A DNA stretch of 48,432 nt from an uncultured Aureimonas sp. (GTDB taxonomy: Bacteria; Pseudomonadota; Alphaproteobacteria; Rhizobiales; Rhizobiaceae): the NCBI RefSeq assembly GCF_913775355.1, contig NZ_CAJYIU010000002.1, positions 1 to 48,432 of the forward strand, given 5' to 3'. Made by a program: the position numbers and the translations under genes. Positions within the stretch are counted from its first letter, which is position 1. The number at the start of each line of letters is the position of its first letter. The notes under the pieces were generated by a model. It was given only the letters and a program-made list of their open reading frames with translations, was not told the DNA's origin and did not search any database. Positions 17,451 through 26,744 of this stretch are shown here, in pieces.

Positions 17451-18197
17451 TCAATAGGTGGCTCGGCCGCCCGACAGGTCGAAGACCGAGGCGGTGGTGA
17501 AGGAATTGTCCTTGGAGACGAGCCAGGCCACCATCGCGGCAGCCTCCTCGACCTCCAGGAACCGGCCGCGCGGAATGCGCACCAGCATATAGTCGATGAA
17601 CTCGGGCGTCAGGGTTTCCAGGATGCGCGTGCGCGCGGTCGCGGGCGTGATCGCGTTGACGGCGATGTCGTGCTTGGCCAGTTCCTTGCCGAGCGACTTC
17701 GTCAGGCCGATGACGCCGGCTTTCGCGGCCGAATAGGCGGACAGGTTGGGATTGCCCTCCTTGCCGGCGATCGAGGCGATGTTGACGATGCGCCCGTAGT
17801 TGCGCGCCTTCATGCCCGGCACCACGGTGCGGTTGACGTAGAACGTGCCGTTCAGGTTGATCTCGACGACACGGCGCCATTCGTCCGGGTCGTACTCGTC
17901 GAGCGTCGCGTTCTTGCCGGCGATGCCGGCGGAATTGACGAGGATCGAGACCGGGCCGACCTCCGCCTCCACGGCGGCATGGGCGCGGCCGAGGGCCGCA
18001 AGATCGGTGATGTCGACGGTCTGCGACGACGCGGCCTCCCCCAGCGCCGCCACCGCGTCGCGCAGGAGTTCGACATTGGTGTCCCAGAGACTGACGCGGG
18101 CGCCGGACGCGACGAGACGCTGCGCCACGGCAAAGCCGATGCCCTGCGCGCCGCCGGTGACGACGGCGACCTGGCCTTCAAGATCGATGCGGTTCAT
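17451..18197 (-). CDS. Short-chain dehydrogenase/reductase
   Basis: 248 residues, ATG 18197, preceded by GGAGGGG. Classical SDR motifs: VVTGGAQGIGFAVAQRLVAS (TGxxxGIG cofactor loop), VSLWDTNVELLRDA (acidic residue after the second strand, suggesting NAD), NSAGIAGKNATLDEY (NAG-like), the catalytic Ser in IVNIASIAGKEG and YSAAKAGVIGLTKSLGKELA (Tyr-x3-Lys). Related enzymes oxidise fucose, rhamnose or 2-keto-3-deoxy sugars. The candidate LacI operator lies 30 bases upstream of the start, and the FAH gene follows by 13 bases. Confidence 0.92.
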   Translation of the reverse strand: MNRIDLEGQVAVVTGGAQGIGFAVAQRLVASGARVSLWDTNVELLRDAVAALGEAASSQTVDITDLAALGRAHAAVEAEVGPVSILVNSAGIAGKNATLDEYDPDEWRRVVEINLNGTFYVNRTVVPGMKARNYGRIVNIASIAGKEGNPNLSAYSAAKAGVIGLTKSLGKELAKHDIAVNAITPATARTRILETLTPEFIDYMLVRIPRGRFLEVEEAAAMVAWLVSKDNSFTTASVFDLSGGRATY

Positions 18198-18226
18198 GCT
18201 TCCCCTCCCAAGGACGCCCTCACCCC

Positions 18227-18244
18227 TTGTTTAACGTTACATGC
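18227..18244 (-). promoter_or_regulatory. Candidate LacI-family operator for the SDR-FAH operon
   Basis: TTGTTTAACGTTACATG at about 18227-18243 contains the palindromic core TAACGTTA with a central CG, typical of LacI-family operators. It lies between the regulator gene and the SDR gene, 30 bases before the SDR start codon, where binding would block its promoter. The flanks are only partly symmetric. Confidence 0.55.
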
Positions 18245-18263
18245 CATCGCCCGCAAGCCGGCC

Positions 18264-19286
18264 TCACCCGGTCTCGCCAGCGAGGAAGGCGACGGGAAGG
18301 CAGAGGTCCTGCGTCTCGAAATGCCCCGTCTCCAGACGCTTCAGCATGGCCTCGCCCGCCCGCTCGCCGAGCTCGTAGGCGGGCGAGGCCAGGGTCGTCA
18401 GGCGCGGTCGCGCGTGCCGGTGGGCGGGAAAATCGTTGAAACCGACGACGCGCACGGCGCCCGGCACCGCGACGCCCCGGTCGAGAAGATGGAGGAGCGC
18501 CGCCGAGGCGATCTGGTCGTTGGCGCCCCAGACCGCGCCCGGCAGGCCGTGTGCGGCGATCCAGAGGCGAAGCGCCTCCTGCACGGCGGAAAAGTCGTCG
18601 TGGTCGACGCGCAGGACGTCGGCCGGCTCGGCGCCCAGCCCCCGGCCGAGACCGGCGAGCCGGTTCTCGATCGCCGGCCAGCTCTGGCGCGGCAGCATCG
18701 CGAGGACGCGGGACACACCGAGCCGCGCGAGATGGGCGCCGATCCTCCGGCCACCGCCCTCGTCGTCCTGGCGCACGAGACAGAGGTCGCGCCCCTCGGT
18801 CTCCACCACCTCCTGGAAGAGGACGACCGGCTGGCCGAGGTCGCTGAGGCGCCGCACGATGTCGTGGCGCGCCGCGCGCTCGCCCGCCACCATGGCGCAG
18901 AGGCCCCCGACATCGTAGGTCCGCATCAGGCTGGAGGCGGCGAGCTGGTCGGGATGGAGACCGGAGAGGGTCAGCGTCCAGTCCGCGCGGTTGAGGACGT
19001 TGGCGAGGCCTGCCACGAGCTGGGCGGTGAAGAAGTTGGCGAGGAAGGCCGGCGATTCGTCGACGATCACCATGCCGATCGAGCGCGGCCCCTGCCCGCG
19101 CAGGTTGCGCGCGCTGGACTGGCGGCGGTAGCCGAGGCGCGCGATCGCGTCCTCGACCCGCGCGCGGGCCGCCGCGCCCACGAACTGCGTCTTGTTGTTG
19201 ATGACGTTGGACACGGTCATCGCCGAGACGCCCGCCTCGCGCGCGACGTCCTTAATCGTCGCCCGGCCCTGCCTGTCGGCGTTCAT
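18264..19286 (-). CDS. LacI-family transcriptional regulator
   Basis: 340 residues from ATG 19286. N-terminal helix-turn-helix and hinge: ATIKDVAREAGVSAMTVSNV then INNKTQFVGAAARARVEDAI and RLGYRRQSSARNLRGQGPRS. The rest is a periplasmic-binding-protein-like sugar domain (SIGMVIVDESPAFLANFFTA, PGAVWGANDQIASAALLHLL, VRVVGFNDFPAHRHARPRLT). It probably represses the SDR-FAH operon until a sugar or its acid binds. It ends 66 bases before the SDR start, on the same strand, so it could also be autoregulated. The ligand cannot be read from sequence. Confidence 0.93.
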   Translation of the reverse strand: MNADRQGRATIKDVAREAGVSAMTVSNVINNKTQFVGAAARARVEDAIARLGYRRQSSARNLRGQGPRSIGMVIVDESPAFLANFFTAQLVAGLANVLNRADWTLTLSGLHPDQLAASSLMRTYDVGGLCAMVAGERAARHDIVRRLSDLGQPVVLFQEVVETEGRDLCLVRQDDEGGGRRIGAHLARLGVSRVLAMLPRQSWPAIENRLAGLGRGLGAEPADVLRVDHDDFSAVQEALRLWIAAHGLPGAVWGANDQIASAALLHLLDRGVAVPGAVRVVGFNDFPAHRHARPRLTTLASPAYELGERAGEAMLKRLETGHFETQDLCLPVAFLAGETG

Positions 19287-19374
19287 GCGTGATCCGTGTC
19301 TCCGGTGCCGGGCGGCGGCGCCCTCCGGTCCGTCTTAGCGGCCGGCGCCCCCCTTCGCCAAGCCACCGGGACGA

Positions 19375-20232
19375 TCAGGGCTCGCTGGCCACGGCTGCGG
19401 CCGCCGCGTCCACCTCGCACGGGGCGCGGCGGCCGAAGAGGAGCGCGAGGATCCAGCCGGCCGACATGACGAGGACGATCGTCGGCGCCGGCGCGCTGTC
19501 GAGAAACACCGAGAGCCAGATGCCGAGCGTCGAGGCGAAGAGCGCGAAACTCGCGGCCACCACCAGCATCCGGCCGAAGGAGCGGACGAGGAGGAAGGCG
19601 GTAGCGCCCGGTGCGATCAGGAGCGCCACGACGAGGATGATGCCGACCGCCTGCATCGAGGCGACGATCGCGGCCGACAGCGCGGCCAGCAGTCCGTAGT
19701 GCAGGAGGCGGACAGGCAGGCCCGAGACGCGGGCCTGAACGGCGTCGAAGCTGTGCAGGAGGAGGCTGCGCCAGGACAGCACGACGAACAAGAGGATCGG
19801 CACGACGATCGCGGCGATCTCGACGAGATCGCCCGGCGTGAGGCCGAGGAGATCGCCGAACAGGATATGGTCGAGATGCAGCGCCGAGCGCACCTTGGCA
19901 TGGAGGACGATCCCGAGCGCGAACATGCCGGCGAAGGCGACGCCCATGGCCGTGTCCTGCGCGATGCGGCTGTTGTTCTTCAAGAAGCCCGAGCCGGCGG
20001 CGCAGAAGAGGCCGGCCGCAAAGGCGCCGAGCGCCAGCGGCAGGCCGGCGGCATAGGCGAGGACGATGCCGGGCAGGACGGCGTGCGACACCGCATCGCC
20101 CATCAGCGACCAGCCCTTCAGCACCAGGAAGCAGGACAGAAGCGCGCAAGGCACCGCGATCAGCGCGCCGGCCAGAAAGGCGTATTGCAGAAAGTCGATC
20201 TGGAAGGGGAAGAGGAGGTCGGCGGCGCTCAT
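19375..20232 (-). CDS. sitD: Manganese/iron ABC transporter permease (second subunit)
   Basis: 285 residues, ATG 20232, overlapping the sitC stop (ATGA). An ABC-3 family permease with about eight hydrophobic helices; LVLKGWSLMGDAVSHAVLPG is the family's conserved cytoplasmic-loop signature, and VGIILVVALLIAPGATAFLL a conserved later helix. The ending is Ala-rich. It forms the membrane channel with SitC, driven by SitB. The order A-B-C-D with overlaps matches sit/mnt operons of rhizobia. Metal specificity (Mn rather than Zn) rests on the SitA sequence and the upstream box. Confidence 0.88.
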   Translation of the reverse strand: MSAADLLFPFQIDFLQYAFLAGALIAVPCALLSCFLVLKGWSLMGDAVSHAVLPGIVLAYAAGLPLALGAFAAGLFCAAGSGFLKNNSRIAQDTAMGVAFAGMFALGIVLHAKVRSALHLDHILFGDLLGLTPGDLVEIAAIVVPILLFVVLSWRSLLLHSFDAVQARVSGLPVRLLHYGLLAALSAAIVASMQAVGIILVVALLIAPGATAFLLVRSFGRMLVVAASFALFASTLGIWLSVFLDSAPAPTIVLVMSAGWILALLFGRRAPCEVDAAAAAVASEP

Positions 20233-21092
20233 GGCAGCGCCTCCCGGACCTCGGCCCTCGCCCGGCGTCGCGCGGCGAACACCCCGTGCTTGGGCGCGAA
20301 GACGAAGGCGAGAAGGAAGAGCGCGGTCTGGAGCACCACGATCACGCCGCCCGTCGCCCCGTCGAGGAAGTAGCTGGCATAGGCGCCGATGCCGCTCGTC
20401 AGCACCCCGATGGCGACCGAGAGCCCGATCATCCGCCCGAACCGGTCGGTCAGGAGATAGGCCGTCGCGCCCGGCGTCACCACGGCGGCGACGACCAGGA
20501 AGGCGCCGACGGTCTGCATGGCGGCGACGGCGCAGGCGCTCAGAAGCGTGAAGAAGAGGGCACGCCAGAGCGTCGGGTCGAGGCCGATCGTGCGGGCGTG
20601 GTTCTCGTCGAAGAACACGGCCATCAGCGTGCGCCAGGTGAGGAGCAGGATCACGAGCGTCACGCCCGAGATGAGGACGAGTTGCAGCGTGTCCGCGGGC
20701 GTGACGGCGAGGATGTTGCCGAGCACGATCGACTGGATGTCGATCGGCACCGGCGAGATCGAGACCATGAAGAGGCCGAGACCGAAGAAAGTTGTGAAGA
20801 TCAGGCCGATCACGACGTCCTCCTTCAGCCGCGACGCGCGCGAGATCAGAAGGATCGCGCCGGCCGCCAGCCCGCCGGACAGGAAGGCGCCGATCGAGAA
20901 GGGCAGGCCCAGCATGTAGGCGCCCGCGACGCCCGGCACGATCGAGTGCGACAGCGCATCGCCGATCAGCGACCAGCCCTTCAGCACCACGAAGGCAGAC
21001 AGGAAGGCGCAGACGCCGCCGACCAGCATCGACACCCAGATGGCGTTGAACATGTAGTCGTAGGTGAAGGGCTCGAGGAGGGCGGCGCTCAC
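20229..21092 (-). CDS. sitC: Manganese/iron ABC transporter permease (first subunit)
   Basis: 287 residues from a GTG at 21092 that overlaps the sitB stop (GTGA). ABC-3 permease: [20 protein letters not shown] then [20 protein letters not shown] is the family signature, with [20 protein letters not shown] late in the protein. Eight or nine hydrophobic helices. The ending is a basic [20 protein letters not shown]. It pairs with SitD. The N-terminal [20 protein letters not shown] is normal for rhizobial SitC. Confidence 0.88.
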   Translation of the reverse strand: MSAALLEPFTYDYMFNAIWVSMLVGGVCAFLSAFVVLKGWSLIGDALSHSIVPGVAGAYMLGLPFSIGAFLSGGLAAGAILLISRASRLKEDVVIGLIFTTFFGLGLFMVSISPVPIDIQSIVLGNILAVTPADTLQLVLISGVTLVILLLTWRTLMAVFFDENHARTIGLDPTLWRALFFTLLSACAVAAMQTVGAFLVVAAVVTPGATAYLLTDRFGRMIGLSVAIGVLTSGIGAYASYFLDGATGGVIVVLQTALFLLAFVFAPKHGVFAARRRARAEVREALP

Positions 21093-21886
21093 GCGACGGC
21101 CTCCACGGGCTCGCGGCCGGCGGCGGACGCGGCCGGCATCGCGCCGAACAACCCGCCGCGCAGCGTGCCCCCGAAGGCCCGTTCGAGATGGGCGGGCACG
21201 AAGACGTCGGCGGTCGGCCCGGCGGCGAGCACGGTCCGGTTGACGAGGATCGCGCGGTCGCAGAATTCGGGCACGGCGGCGAGGTTGTGGGTCGAGACCA
21301 GCATCGCCGCGCCCTCGCGACGGAGGTCCTTGAGGAGCGCGATGATCGCCTCTTCGGTGCGAAGGTCGACGCCGGTGAAGGGCTCGTCGAGGAGGATCAC
21401 CTCGGCACCCTGCGCCAGCGCGCGGGCGAGGAAGACGCGCTTCTTCTGGCCGCCGGAGAGTTCGCCGATCTGGCGGGCGCGGAAGTCCGCCATGCCGACG
21501 CGGGCGAGCGCCGCCGCCACCGCCTGATGATCGGCCGGCTTCGGGCGCCGCAGCCAGCCCATGTGGCCGTAGCGACCCATCATCACGACGTCCTCGACCA
21601 GAACGGGGAAGTTCCAGTCGATCTCCTCGCTCTGCGGCACGTAGGCGACGCGATTTCGCTTCAGGGCTTGGCCTACGGGCGCGCCGAGGATCGACACGCG
21701 ACCCGCCGACTGCGGCACGAGGCCGAGCACGGACTTGAACAGTGTCGACTTGCCGCCACCGTTGACGCCGACGAGCGCCGTGATCGAGCCGCGCGGGACG
21801 GAAAAGCTCGCCTCGCGCAGGGCGACATGGCCGTTGCGGTAGACGACGGTGAGGCCCGCGGCCTCGATGCCGGGCGCCGCGCTCAC
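21089..21886 (-). CDS. sitB: Manganese/iron ABC transporter ATP-binding protein
   Basis: 265 residues from the GTG at 21886, which overlaps the sitA stop codon (GTGA). ABC ATPase motifs in order: Walker [21 protein letters not shown]-loop [20 protein letters not shown], signature [20 protein letters not shown], Walker [21 protein letters not shown], and the switch His in [14 protein letters not shown]. It hydrolyses ATP to drive import through SitC/SitD. The frame stays open upstream through sitA, but that part is antisense-like and out of family, so it is not used. Confidence 0.92.
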   Translation of the reverse strand: MSAAPGIEAAGLTVVYRNGHVALREASFSVPRGSITALVGVNGGGKSTLFKSVLGLVPQSAGRVSILGAPVGQALKRNRVAYVPQSEEIDWNFPVLVEDVVMMGRYGHMGWLRRPKPADHQAVAAALARVGMADFRARQIGELSGGQKKRVFLARALAQGAEVILLDEPFTGVDLRTEEAIIALLKDLRREGAAMLVSTHNLAAVPEFCDRAILVNRTVLAAGPTADVFVPAHLERAFGGTLRGGLFGAMPAASAAGREPVEAVA

Positions 21887-22782
21887 GAGGAGAAGCCCGC
21901 GGCGATCGTTTGCGTCGTCACGCGCAGGAGGTCGATATAGGTCGGCACCGGGCCGCCCTCGGCGCTCAGGCTGTCGACATAGAGGACGCCGCCGTAGCGG
22001 GCGCCGGTCTCGCGCGCGACCTGGTTCGCCGGATCGGGCGACACGGTGCTTTCCGAGAAGACGACCGGGATCTTCTCCGTCGTCACGGTGTCGACCACGC
22101 GGCGCACCTGCTGGGGGGTGCCCTGAGAGTCGGCGTTGATCGGCCAGAGGTAGAGCTCGCGCAGGCCGAAGTCGCGGGCGAGATAGGAGAAGGCGCCCTC
22201 GCTGGTGACGAGCCAGCGGTGCCCCTCGGGCAGGGCGGCGAGCGAGGTGCGCAGGCCCTCGACGCTCGCCGAGATCTCGCCCTTGTAGCGCTCGGCATTG
22301 GCGGCGTAGGTCGCGGCGTTGGTGGGGTCCTCGGCGGACAGCGCATCGCGGATGTTGTCGACATAGGTCAGCGCCAGCGTCGGCGACATCCAGGCATGGG
22401 GGTTGGGCTTGCCCTGGTAGGGCCCCTCCCCGATCAGGATCGGCTCGATGCCCTTCGTCAGAATGGCCGAGGGCTTGTCTCCCAGCCGGGAGAAGAAGCG
22501 CTCGAACCAGAGCTCCATTCCCAGCCCGTTCCAGAGGACAAGGTCGGCGTCGCGCACCGAGAGGATGTCGCGCGGGGTCGGCTGATAGTTGTGGATCTCG
22601 GCGCCGGGCTTGGTAATCGAGACCACCTCGGCCCGGTCGCCCGCGACGTTGCGGGTCATGTCGGCCAGCACCGTGAAGGTCGTGGCGACCTTCAGCTTCT
22701 CGGCGGCGAGCGCGGGGGCTGCGGCGAGCGCCGCGGCGAAAGCGAGGGGAAGAAGAGCGAAGCGTCGCCGGGTCAGGGTCAC
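21883..22782 (-). CDS. sitA: Manganese/iron ABC transporter periplasmic binding protein
   Basis: 299 residues from a GTG at 22782 with GGAG upstream. A signal peptide ([20 protein letters not shown], cleavage near PALAAEKLK) exports it to the periplasm. Cluster A-I binding protein: [20 protein letters not shown], the first metal His in [16 protein letters not shown], the second in [20 protein letters not shown], the third region [19 protein letters not shown] and the final Asp in LYVDSLS. There is no His-rich loop as in ZnuA, which favours Mn/Fe. First gene of sitABCD. Confidence 0.92.
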   Translation of the reverse strand: MTLTRRRFALLPLAFAAALAAAPALAAEKLKVATTFTVLADMTRNVAGDRAEVVSITKPGAEIHNYQPTPRDILSVRDADLVLWNGLGMELWFERFFSRLGDKPSAILTKGIEPILIGEGPYQGKPNPHAWMSPTLALTYVDNIRDALSAEDPTNAATYAANAERYKGEISASVEGLRTSLAALPEGHRWLVTSEGAFSYLARDFGLRELYLWPINADSQGTPQQVRRVVDTVTTEKIPVVFSESTVSPDPANQVARETGARYGGVLYVDSLSAEGGPVPTYIDLLRVTTQTIAAGFSS

Positions 22783-22812
22783 GCGGGTCTCCAGGTGAGT
22801 CTTGAGTCAAGA

Positions 22813-22839
22813 ATATGCAAATGCGAATGGTTTGCAAGT
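22813..22839 (-). promoter_or_regulatory. Candidate Fur-family (Mur-like) metal box upstream of sitA
   Basis: TGCAAA (22816-22821) and TTTGCA (22831-22836) form an inverted repeat with a 9-base spacer, inside an AT-rich island that stands out from the GC-rich surroundings and lies 34 bases before the sitA start. In rhizobia the Fur homologue Mur represses sitABCD with manganese through AT-rich TGCAA-type palindromes. Assignment to Mur, not Fur or Irr, is inferred from context. Confidence 0.6.
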
Positions 22840-23225
22840 AAGATCGTTCCAGTCCGAAGCCTGACCATGTCGTGAGCCAGCGGAACCATCGCCGATGGAT
22901 GCGGAGCGGCGGACGCTCTGCCTGACGACGCTGTCTCGCCCGGCAACCGGATCGCCGGAGACGGCGGCGGGATGCGTGCCTCCGCTCTCCCGCGACCGAG
23001 AATCAACGTCGCGATCGCGGACGGGCGCTGGGGACAGCCCGACCGATCGCACGGCCGCGCGCTTTCCCCCGTGCGTTCGAGCCATAGCTTTGCGGGTGAG
23101 CGTGAGGGACGGCATGTCCGTGTAGCCTCCGACGCGGCGAGGCGGCCTGTTCCCGCCGCCCGGCGGGCGCTAGACTGGACGGCGTGCGGCAGGCCCTGGC
23201 CGACACGGGAAGAAGGACGGCACCC
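22840..23225. other. Intergenic region with no supportable gene
   Basis: About 385 bases between the sitA control region and the SNase-like gene. Short frames exist on both strands, but none has a ribosome site plus a protein-like composition. It presumably holds the promoter of the SNase-like gene and part of the sitA promoter. I see no hairpin or repeat worth naming. Confidence 0.5.
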
Positions 23226-24011
23226 ATGCAACCGCTGCGGATCGCGCTCGGCCTTCTGGCGCTCGTCACCGTGTTCTTCCTGGTGGTGCCGGCGGAGACC
23301 ACGCTGTTTTCCGGGCGCCGCGACCTCGCCGAGCCGGTGGCGATCGTGGAGAGCGCCGACGCCGTGTCCGAACCGGCCGCAGCGTCGCCGACGGCTCCCG
23401 CTTCAGTGTCGGCCGTGCGCGCGATCGATGCCGCGCCGATCGATTCGAGCGGCCTCACCCGCCTGCCCGCCGTGGCGAGTGGCGCGGCGACGCCGCCCTT
23501 GTCCGGCGCAACCGACGCGGTAAAGGAAGCGCCGGCAGCCGCGGCCGCGACGACGGCCCCCGAGGTCGCCGCGGCGGCGTCGGCCGCGCCGGGCGGCCCC
23601 TCCTATCGCCTGTTTCCCCGGCCGATCGCGGTGGACGCGCGAACCCTGAAGACCGGCGAGGTCACGCTTCTCGTGGAGGACGTCGAGCCGGTGGCGAGCG
23701 ACGCGCGCTGCGCCGACGGGGCGCAGGCCTGGCCGTGCGCGACGCGCGCCCGCACCGCCCTTCGCGGCTGGATCCGCGGCCGGTCGCTGATGTGCGCGGT
23801 GACGCCGGACCAGCGCGAGGCGCGCGAGATCAGCGCGCCCTGCTCTCTCGGCGAGGCCGATGTCGGCGACTGGGTGGTGCGCAACGGCTGGGCGCTCGCC
23901 ACGCCGGGCGGCCGCTACGAGGCGGCCGAACGCGAAGCGCGCGACGCCCGGCGCGGCGTCTGGGCCTACGGTCTCTCCGAGACGCGCACGGCCGCCGGCT
24001 CAGGCGGCTGA
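23226..24011 (+). CDS. Membrane-anchored SNase-like protein, probably catalytically degenerate
   Basis: 261 residues from ATG 23226. An N-terminal hydrophobic anchor ([20 protein letters not shown]) is followed by about 100 residues rich in Ala, Pro, Ser and Thr, then a C-terminal thermonuclease-like fold at residues 135-255: [59 protein letters not shown] and [19 protein letters not shown]. The usual R-L-x-G-I/V-D-x-P-E stretch of active SNases reads LLVEDVEP here, so the first catalytic Arg seems missing; nuclease activity is therefore doubtful. It ends inside the last 12 bases of the convergent lysS. Confidence 0.75.
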   Translation: MQPLRIALGLLALVTVFFLVVPAETTLFSGRRDLAEPVAIVESADAVSEPAAASPTAPASVSAVRAIDAAPIDSSGLTRLPAVASGAATPPLSGATDAVKEAPAAAAATTAPEVAAAASAAPGGPSYRLFPRPIAVDARTLKTGEVTLLVEDVEPVASDARCADGAQAWPCATRARTALRGWIRGRSLMCAVTPDQREAREISAPCSLGEADVGDWVVRNGWALATPGGRYEAAEREARDARRGVWAYGLSETRTAAGSGG

Positions 24012-25661
24012 GGCGAGGCGTCCGGCCAGAGCGTCGGCGATCAGCCGCCGCGTCTCGTCGATGCCGTAGAGCGCGGCGAACGAGCCGAAGCGCGGACCCC
24101 GCTCCTGCCCGATCAGGATCTGGTAGAGCGCCGAGAACCATTCGAGCGAGACGCCGGGGCCGCCGTCCGGGCCCTTCTTCTTCTCGTCCTGGTAGCGCGG
24201 GATCGGGCGCGCGGCGTCGAGCACCGCGTCCTGGATCGCGGCCGCATCCGCGCCATCGGGCAGCGCGGCGAGCCGCCGGTCGAGATCCTCCAGCGCCCCG
24301 CGCTCCACCTCGTCCGGCGCCCGGAAGCGCTTCGTCGGGCGCACGAAGTCCTCGAAATAGCGCAGCGCGTAGGTCACGAGGCGGTCGAGTTCGGGATCGG
24401 TCTCGGGCGTCACGCCCGGCGCATAGCGCGAGATGAAGCCCCAGAGCGTCTTCGGGTCGGAGGCGTTGGAGGCCGAGACGAGGTTGAGGAGCAGCGCGAA
24501 GGAGACCGGAATCCCCTTCACCGGCGGCTCGCCGCCGTGGATGTGGAAGGTCGGGTTCTGCAGGCGCGACTTCGTGTCCTGCCGCTCGAAGGCGGCGGCG
24601 AAGGCGTAGTAGTCCTCGACCGCCTTCGGGATCACGTCGAAATGGAGGCGCTTGGCGGCGCGCGGCTTGTTGAACATGTAGAGGCCGAGGCTTTCCGGCG
24701 AGGCGTAGGTCAGCCACTCCTCGATCGACAGGCCGTTGCCCTTGGACTTCGAGATCTTGGCGCCCTCGGCGTCGAGGAAGAGCTCGTAGACGAAGTGCTC
24801 CGGCGCCTCGCCGCCCAGGATCTCGCAGATCCGGTCGTAGACCACGGCGTTGGTCTGGTGGTCCTTGCCGAACATCTCGAAGTCGACGCCGAGCGCCGCC
24901 CAGCGCATGCCGAAATCGGGCTTCCACTGGAGCTTCACCTGTCCGCCGGTGACGGGCAGCGTCGTCTCCGTGCCGTCCTCGTCGAGGAAGGTGATCGTGC
25001 CGGCCTTCGCGTCGACATGGCGCATCGGCACGTAGAGGACGCGGCCCGTGGTGGGCGAGATCGGCAGGAACGGGCTGTAGGTCGCCTGTCGCTCGGGGCC
25101 GAGCGTCGGCAGCATCACGCCCATGATGTCGTCGTACCGCTCGGCCGCGCGCAGGAGCACCGCGTCGAAGCGGCCGGAGCGATAGTACTCGGTTGCGCTC
25201 GCGAACTCGTAGTCGAAGCCGAACGTGTCGAGGAAGCGCCGCAGCATCGCGTTGTTGTGGCCCGCGAACGTCGCCTCCTCGCCGCCGAACGGGTTCGGCA
25301 CGTCGGAGAGCGGGCGCTGCAGGTAGGGCTCGAGCGCCGCGCGGTCCGGCACGCTGTCGGGGATCTTGCGCATCCCGTCGAGGTCGTCGGAAAAGCAGAT
25401 GAGCCGCGTCGGGATCTCGTCGTTCGTCAGGATGCGAAAGGCGTTGCGCACCATGGTCGTGCGCGCGACTTCGCCGAAGGTGCCGATATGGGGCAGGCCC
25501 GACGGTCCGTAGCCGGTCTCGAACAGCGCCTCGCGCTTGCCGGTCCGCTGAAGGCGCGCGACGATCTTGCGCGCTTCCTCGAAGGGCCAGGCCTGCGAGG
25601 TCTGCGCGGCCTCAAGGATGTCCGACATGTTGCGGCCGGCCGCCTCGCTCTCATCGCCCAT
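24000..25661 (-). CDS. lysK: Class I lysyl-tRNA synthetase
   Basis: 553 residues from ATG 25661 ([20 protein letters not shown]); an inner ATG at 25628 is also possible. The class I core is visible: the HIGH-type motif in [40 protein letters not shown], and the KMSKS-type motif [20 protein letters not shown]. This is the archaeal-type LysRS found in alphaproteobacteria instead of the class II enzyme; it charges tRNA-Lys. A C-terminal helical anticodon domain follows. Length is normal. Its 3' end overlaps the convergent SNase-like gene by 12 bases. Confidence 0.95.
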   Translation of the reverse strand: MGDESEAAGRNMSDILEAAQTSQAWPFEEARKIVARLQRTGKREALFETGYGPSGLPHIGTFGEVARTTMVRNAFRILTNDEIPTRLICFSDDLDGMRKIPDSVPDRAALEPYLQRPLSDVPNPFGGEEATFAGHNNAMLRRFLDTFGFDYEFASATEYYRSGRFDAVLLRAAERYDDIMGVMLPTLGPERQATYSPFLPISPTTGRVLYVPMRHVDAKAGTITFLDEDGTETTLPVTGGQVKLQWKPDFGMRWAALGVDFEMFGKDHQTNAVVYDRICEILGGEAPEHFVYELFLDAEGAKISKSKGNGLSIEEWLTYASPESLGLYMFNKPRAAKRLHFDVIPKAVEDYYAFAAAFERQDTKSRLQNPTFHIHGGEPPVKGIPVSFALLLNLVSASNASDPKTLWGFISRYAPGVTPETDPELDRLVTYALRYFEDFVRPTKRFRAPDEVERGALEDLDRRLAALPDGADAAAIQDAVLDAARPIPRYQDEKKKGPDGGPGVSLEWFSALYQILIGQERGPRFGSFAALYGIDETRRLIADALAGRLASAA

Positions 25662-25776
25662 GGTGGATCGCCCTTTCCTGCCGCGAGCCCTCAGGCGCTC
25701 GGGACAGCGCGGGGCTCGCATCGACAAGCCCCGTCTATGGTTTTTGCGCGTGGCCCCGTCAACGGCCGGTGGCGGC

Positions 25777-26664
25777 TCAGAAGGCGCTGACGGGAAAATA
25801 GCGCAGGAGAAGCTCCGACATGCGCCCGTTCGCCACGATCCGCCCGATCGCATAGTCGAAGGCCGAGCGCAGGTCCTCGTCCTCCGGCTTCACCGCGATG
25901 GCGAGCCCTTCGCCGAGGAAATGGTCGGAGAGGTACGGCCCGCCGGCAAAGGCGCAGCAGTCGGCGGCGGCTTCGCTCGACAGCCAGAAGGACAGTCCAA
26001 CCCCGTCGCCGAAGACGGCGCGCACGCGCTCAGCGCGCAGCGCCTCGAGCGCCGCCTCGCGCGTCGGCAGCGCGACCGGCTTCGCCCGCGGGAAGAAGGC
26101 GGCCAGCATCGCCTCGTGCGCGCTGCCCGCGACGACCCCGACCGGGACGCCGGACAGGCCCGCCTCGATCTCCGTGTCGAGCGGGCGACCGCTCAGCGCC
26201 ACGAAGCGGGCGGGATAGCGGAAGAAGGGGTGGGTGAAGCTGAAGCGCGCGCGGTTGTCGGCGTTGAGGGCAAGGCCCGCGATCACCGCCTCGCCGTCGC
26301 CCGCGGCCAGCGCCTCGCCCAGCTCGGCAAAGGGCCGCGCCTCGATCTGGCAGCGCGCGGCGATGTCGAGCTCCTCGCAGATCATGCGCGCGAGATCGAC
26401 ATGGAAGCCGGCGAGGCGCCCGCGCTGGTCGAGGAAGTTGAAGGGCGCGAAATCCACCGAGGTCAGAAAGCGGATGCGCGCCCGGCCCGACAGGTCCGGC
26501 TCGGCGAAGCGCTGGCCCTGGTCCCAGAAATTGGGCGTCGGCACGACCGTGCGCGAGGCGGGCGCCGATGGGGACGGGGCCGAGGGAGCACTCTGCGCGA
26601 AGGCAGCACCCGGAACAACCCAAAGCTGCGCAGCCAGCACGCTGATGGCGAGAAATGCACGCAA
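25777..26664 (-). CDS. Periplasmic amino-acid-type solute-binding protein, TTG start
   Basis: 295 residues from a TTG at 26664 with GGAG nine bases upstream; this start gives a clean signal peptide ([20 protein letters not shown], cleavage after AFAQ). The mature protein is a family-3 (SBP_bac_3) binding domain: [60 protein letters not shown], and [21 protein letters not shown] Pro/Ser-rich linker follows the signal. No permease or ATPase genes adjoin, so it may be an orphan receptor or part of a signalling pathway. It is divergent from the interrupted glycosyltransferase gene. Confidence 0.85.
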   Translation of the reverse strand: MRAFLAISVLAAQLWVVPGAAFAQSAPSAPSPSAPASRTVVPTPNFWDQGQRFAEPDLSGRARIRFLTSVDFAPFNFLDQRGRLAGFHVDLARMICEELDIAARCQIEARPFAELGEALAAGDGEAVIAGLALNADNRARFSFTHPFFRYPARFVALSGRPLDTEIEAGLSGVPVGVVAGSAHEAMLAAFFPRAKPVALPTREAALEALRAERVRAVFGDGVGLSFWLSSEAAADCCAFAGGPYLSDHFLGEGLAIAVKPEDEDLRSAFDYAIGRIVANGRMSELLLRYFPVSAF

Positions 26665-26744
26665 GGGTTTCTTCTCCGGCGCCGATTTCAAACCCAAGAT
26701 GTGTCCGATCCTCGCAAGGGGACTCGCGTTCGAGGGCTGGTCTG

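Noticed and set aside
22895-23125. A plus-strand gene of about 76 codons after the sit operon
   Set aside because: Low-complexity Arg/Ser/Thr composition, no ribosome site, no recognisable family.
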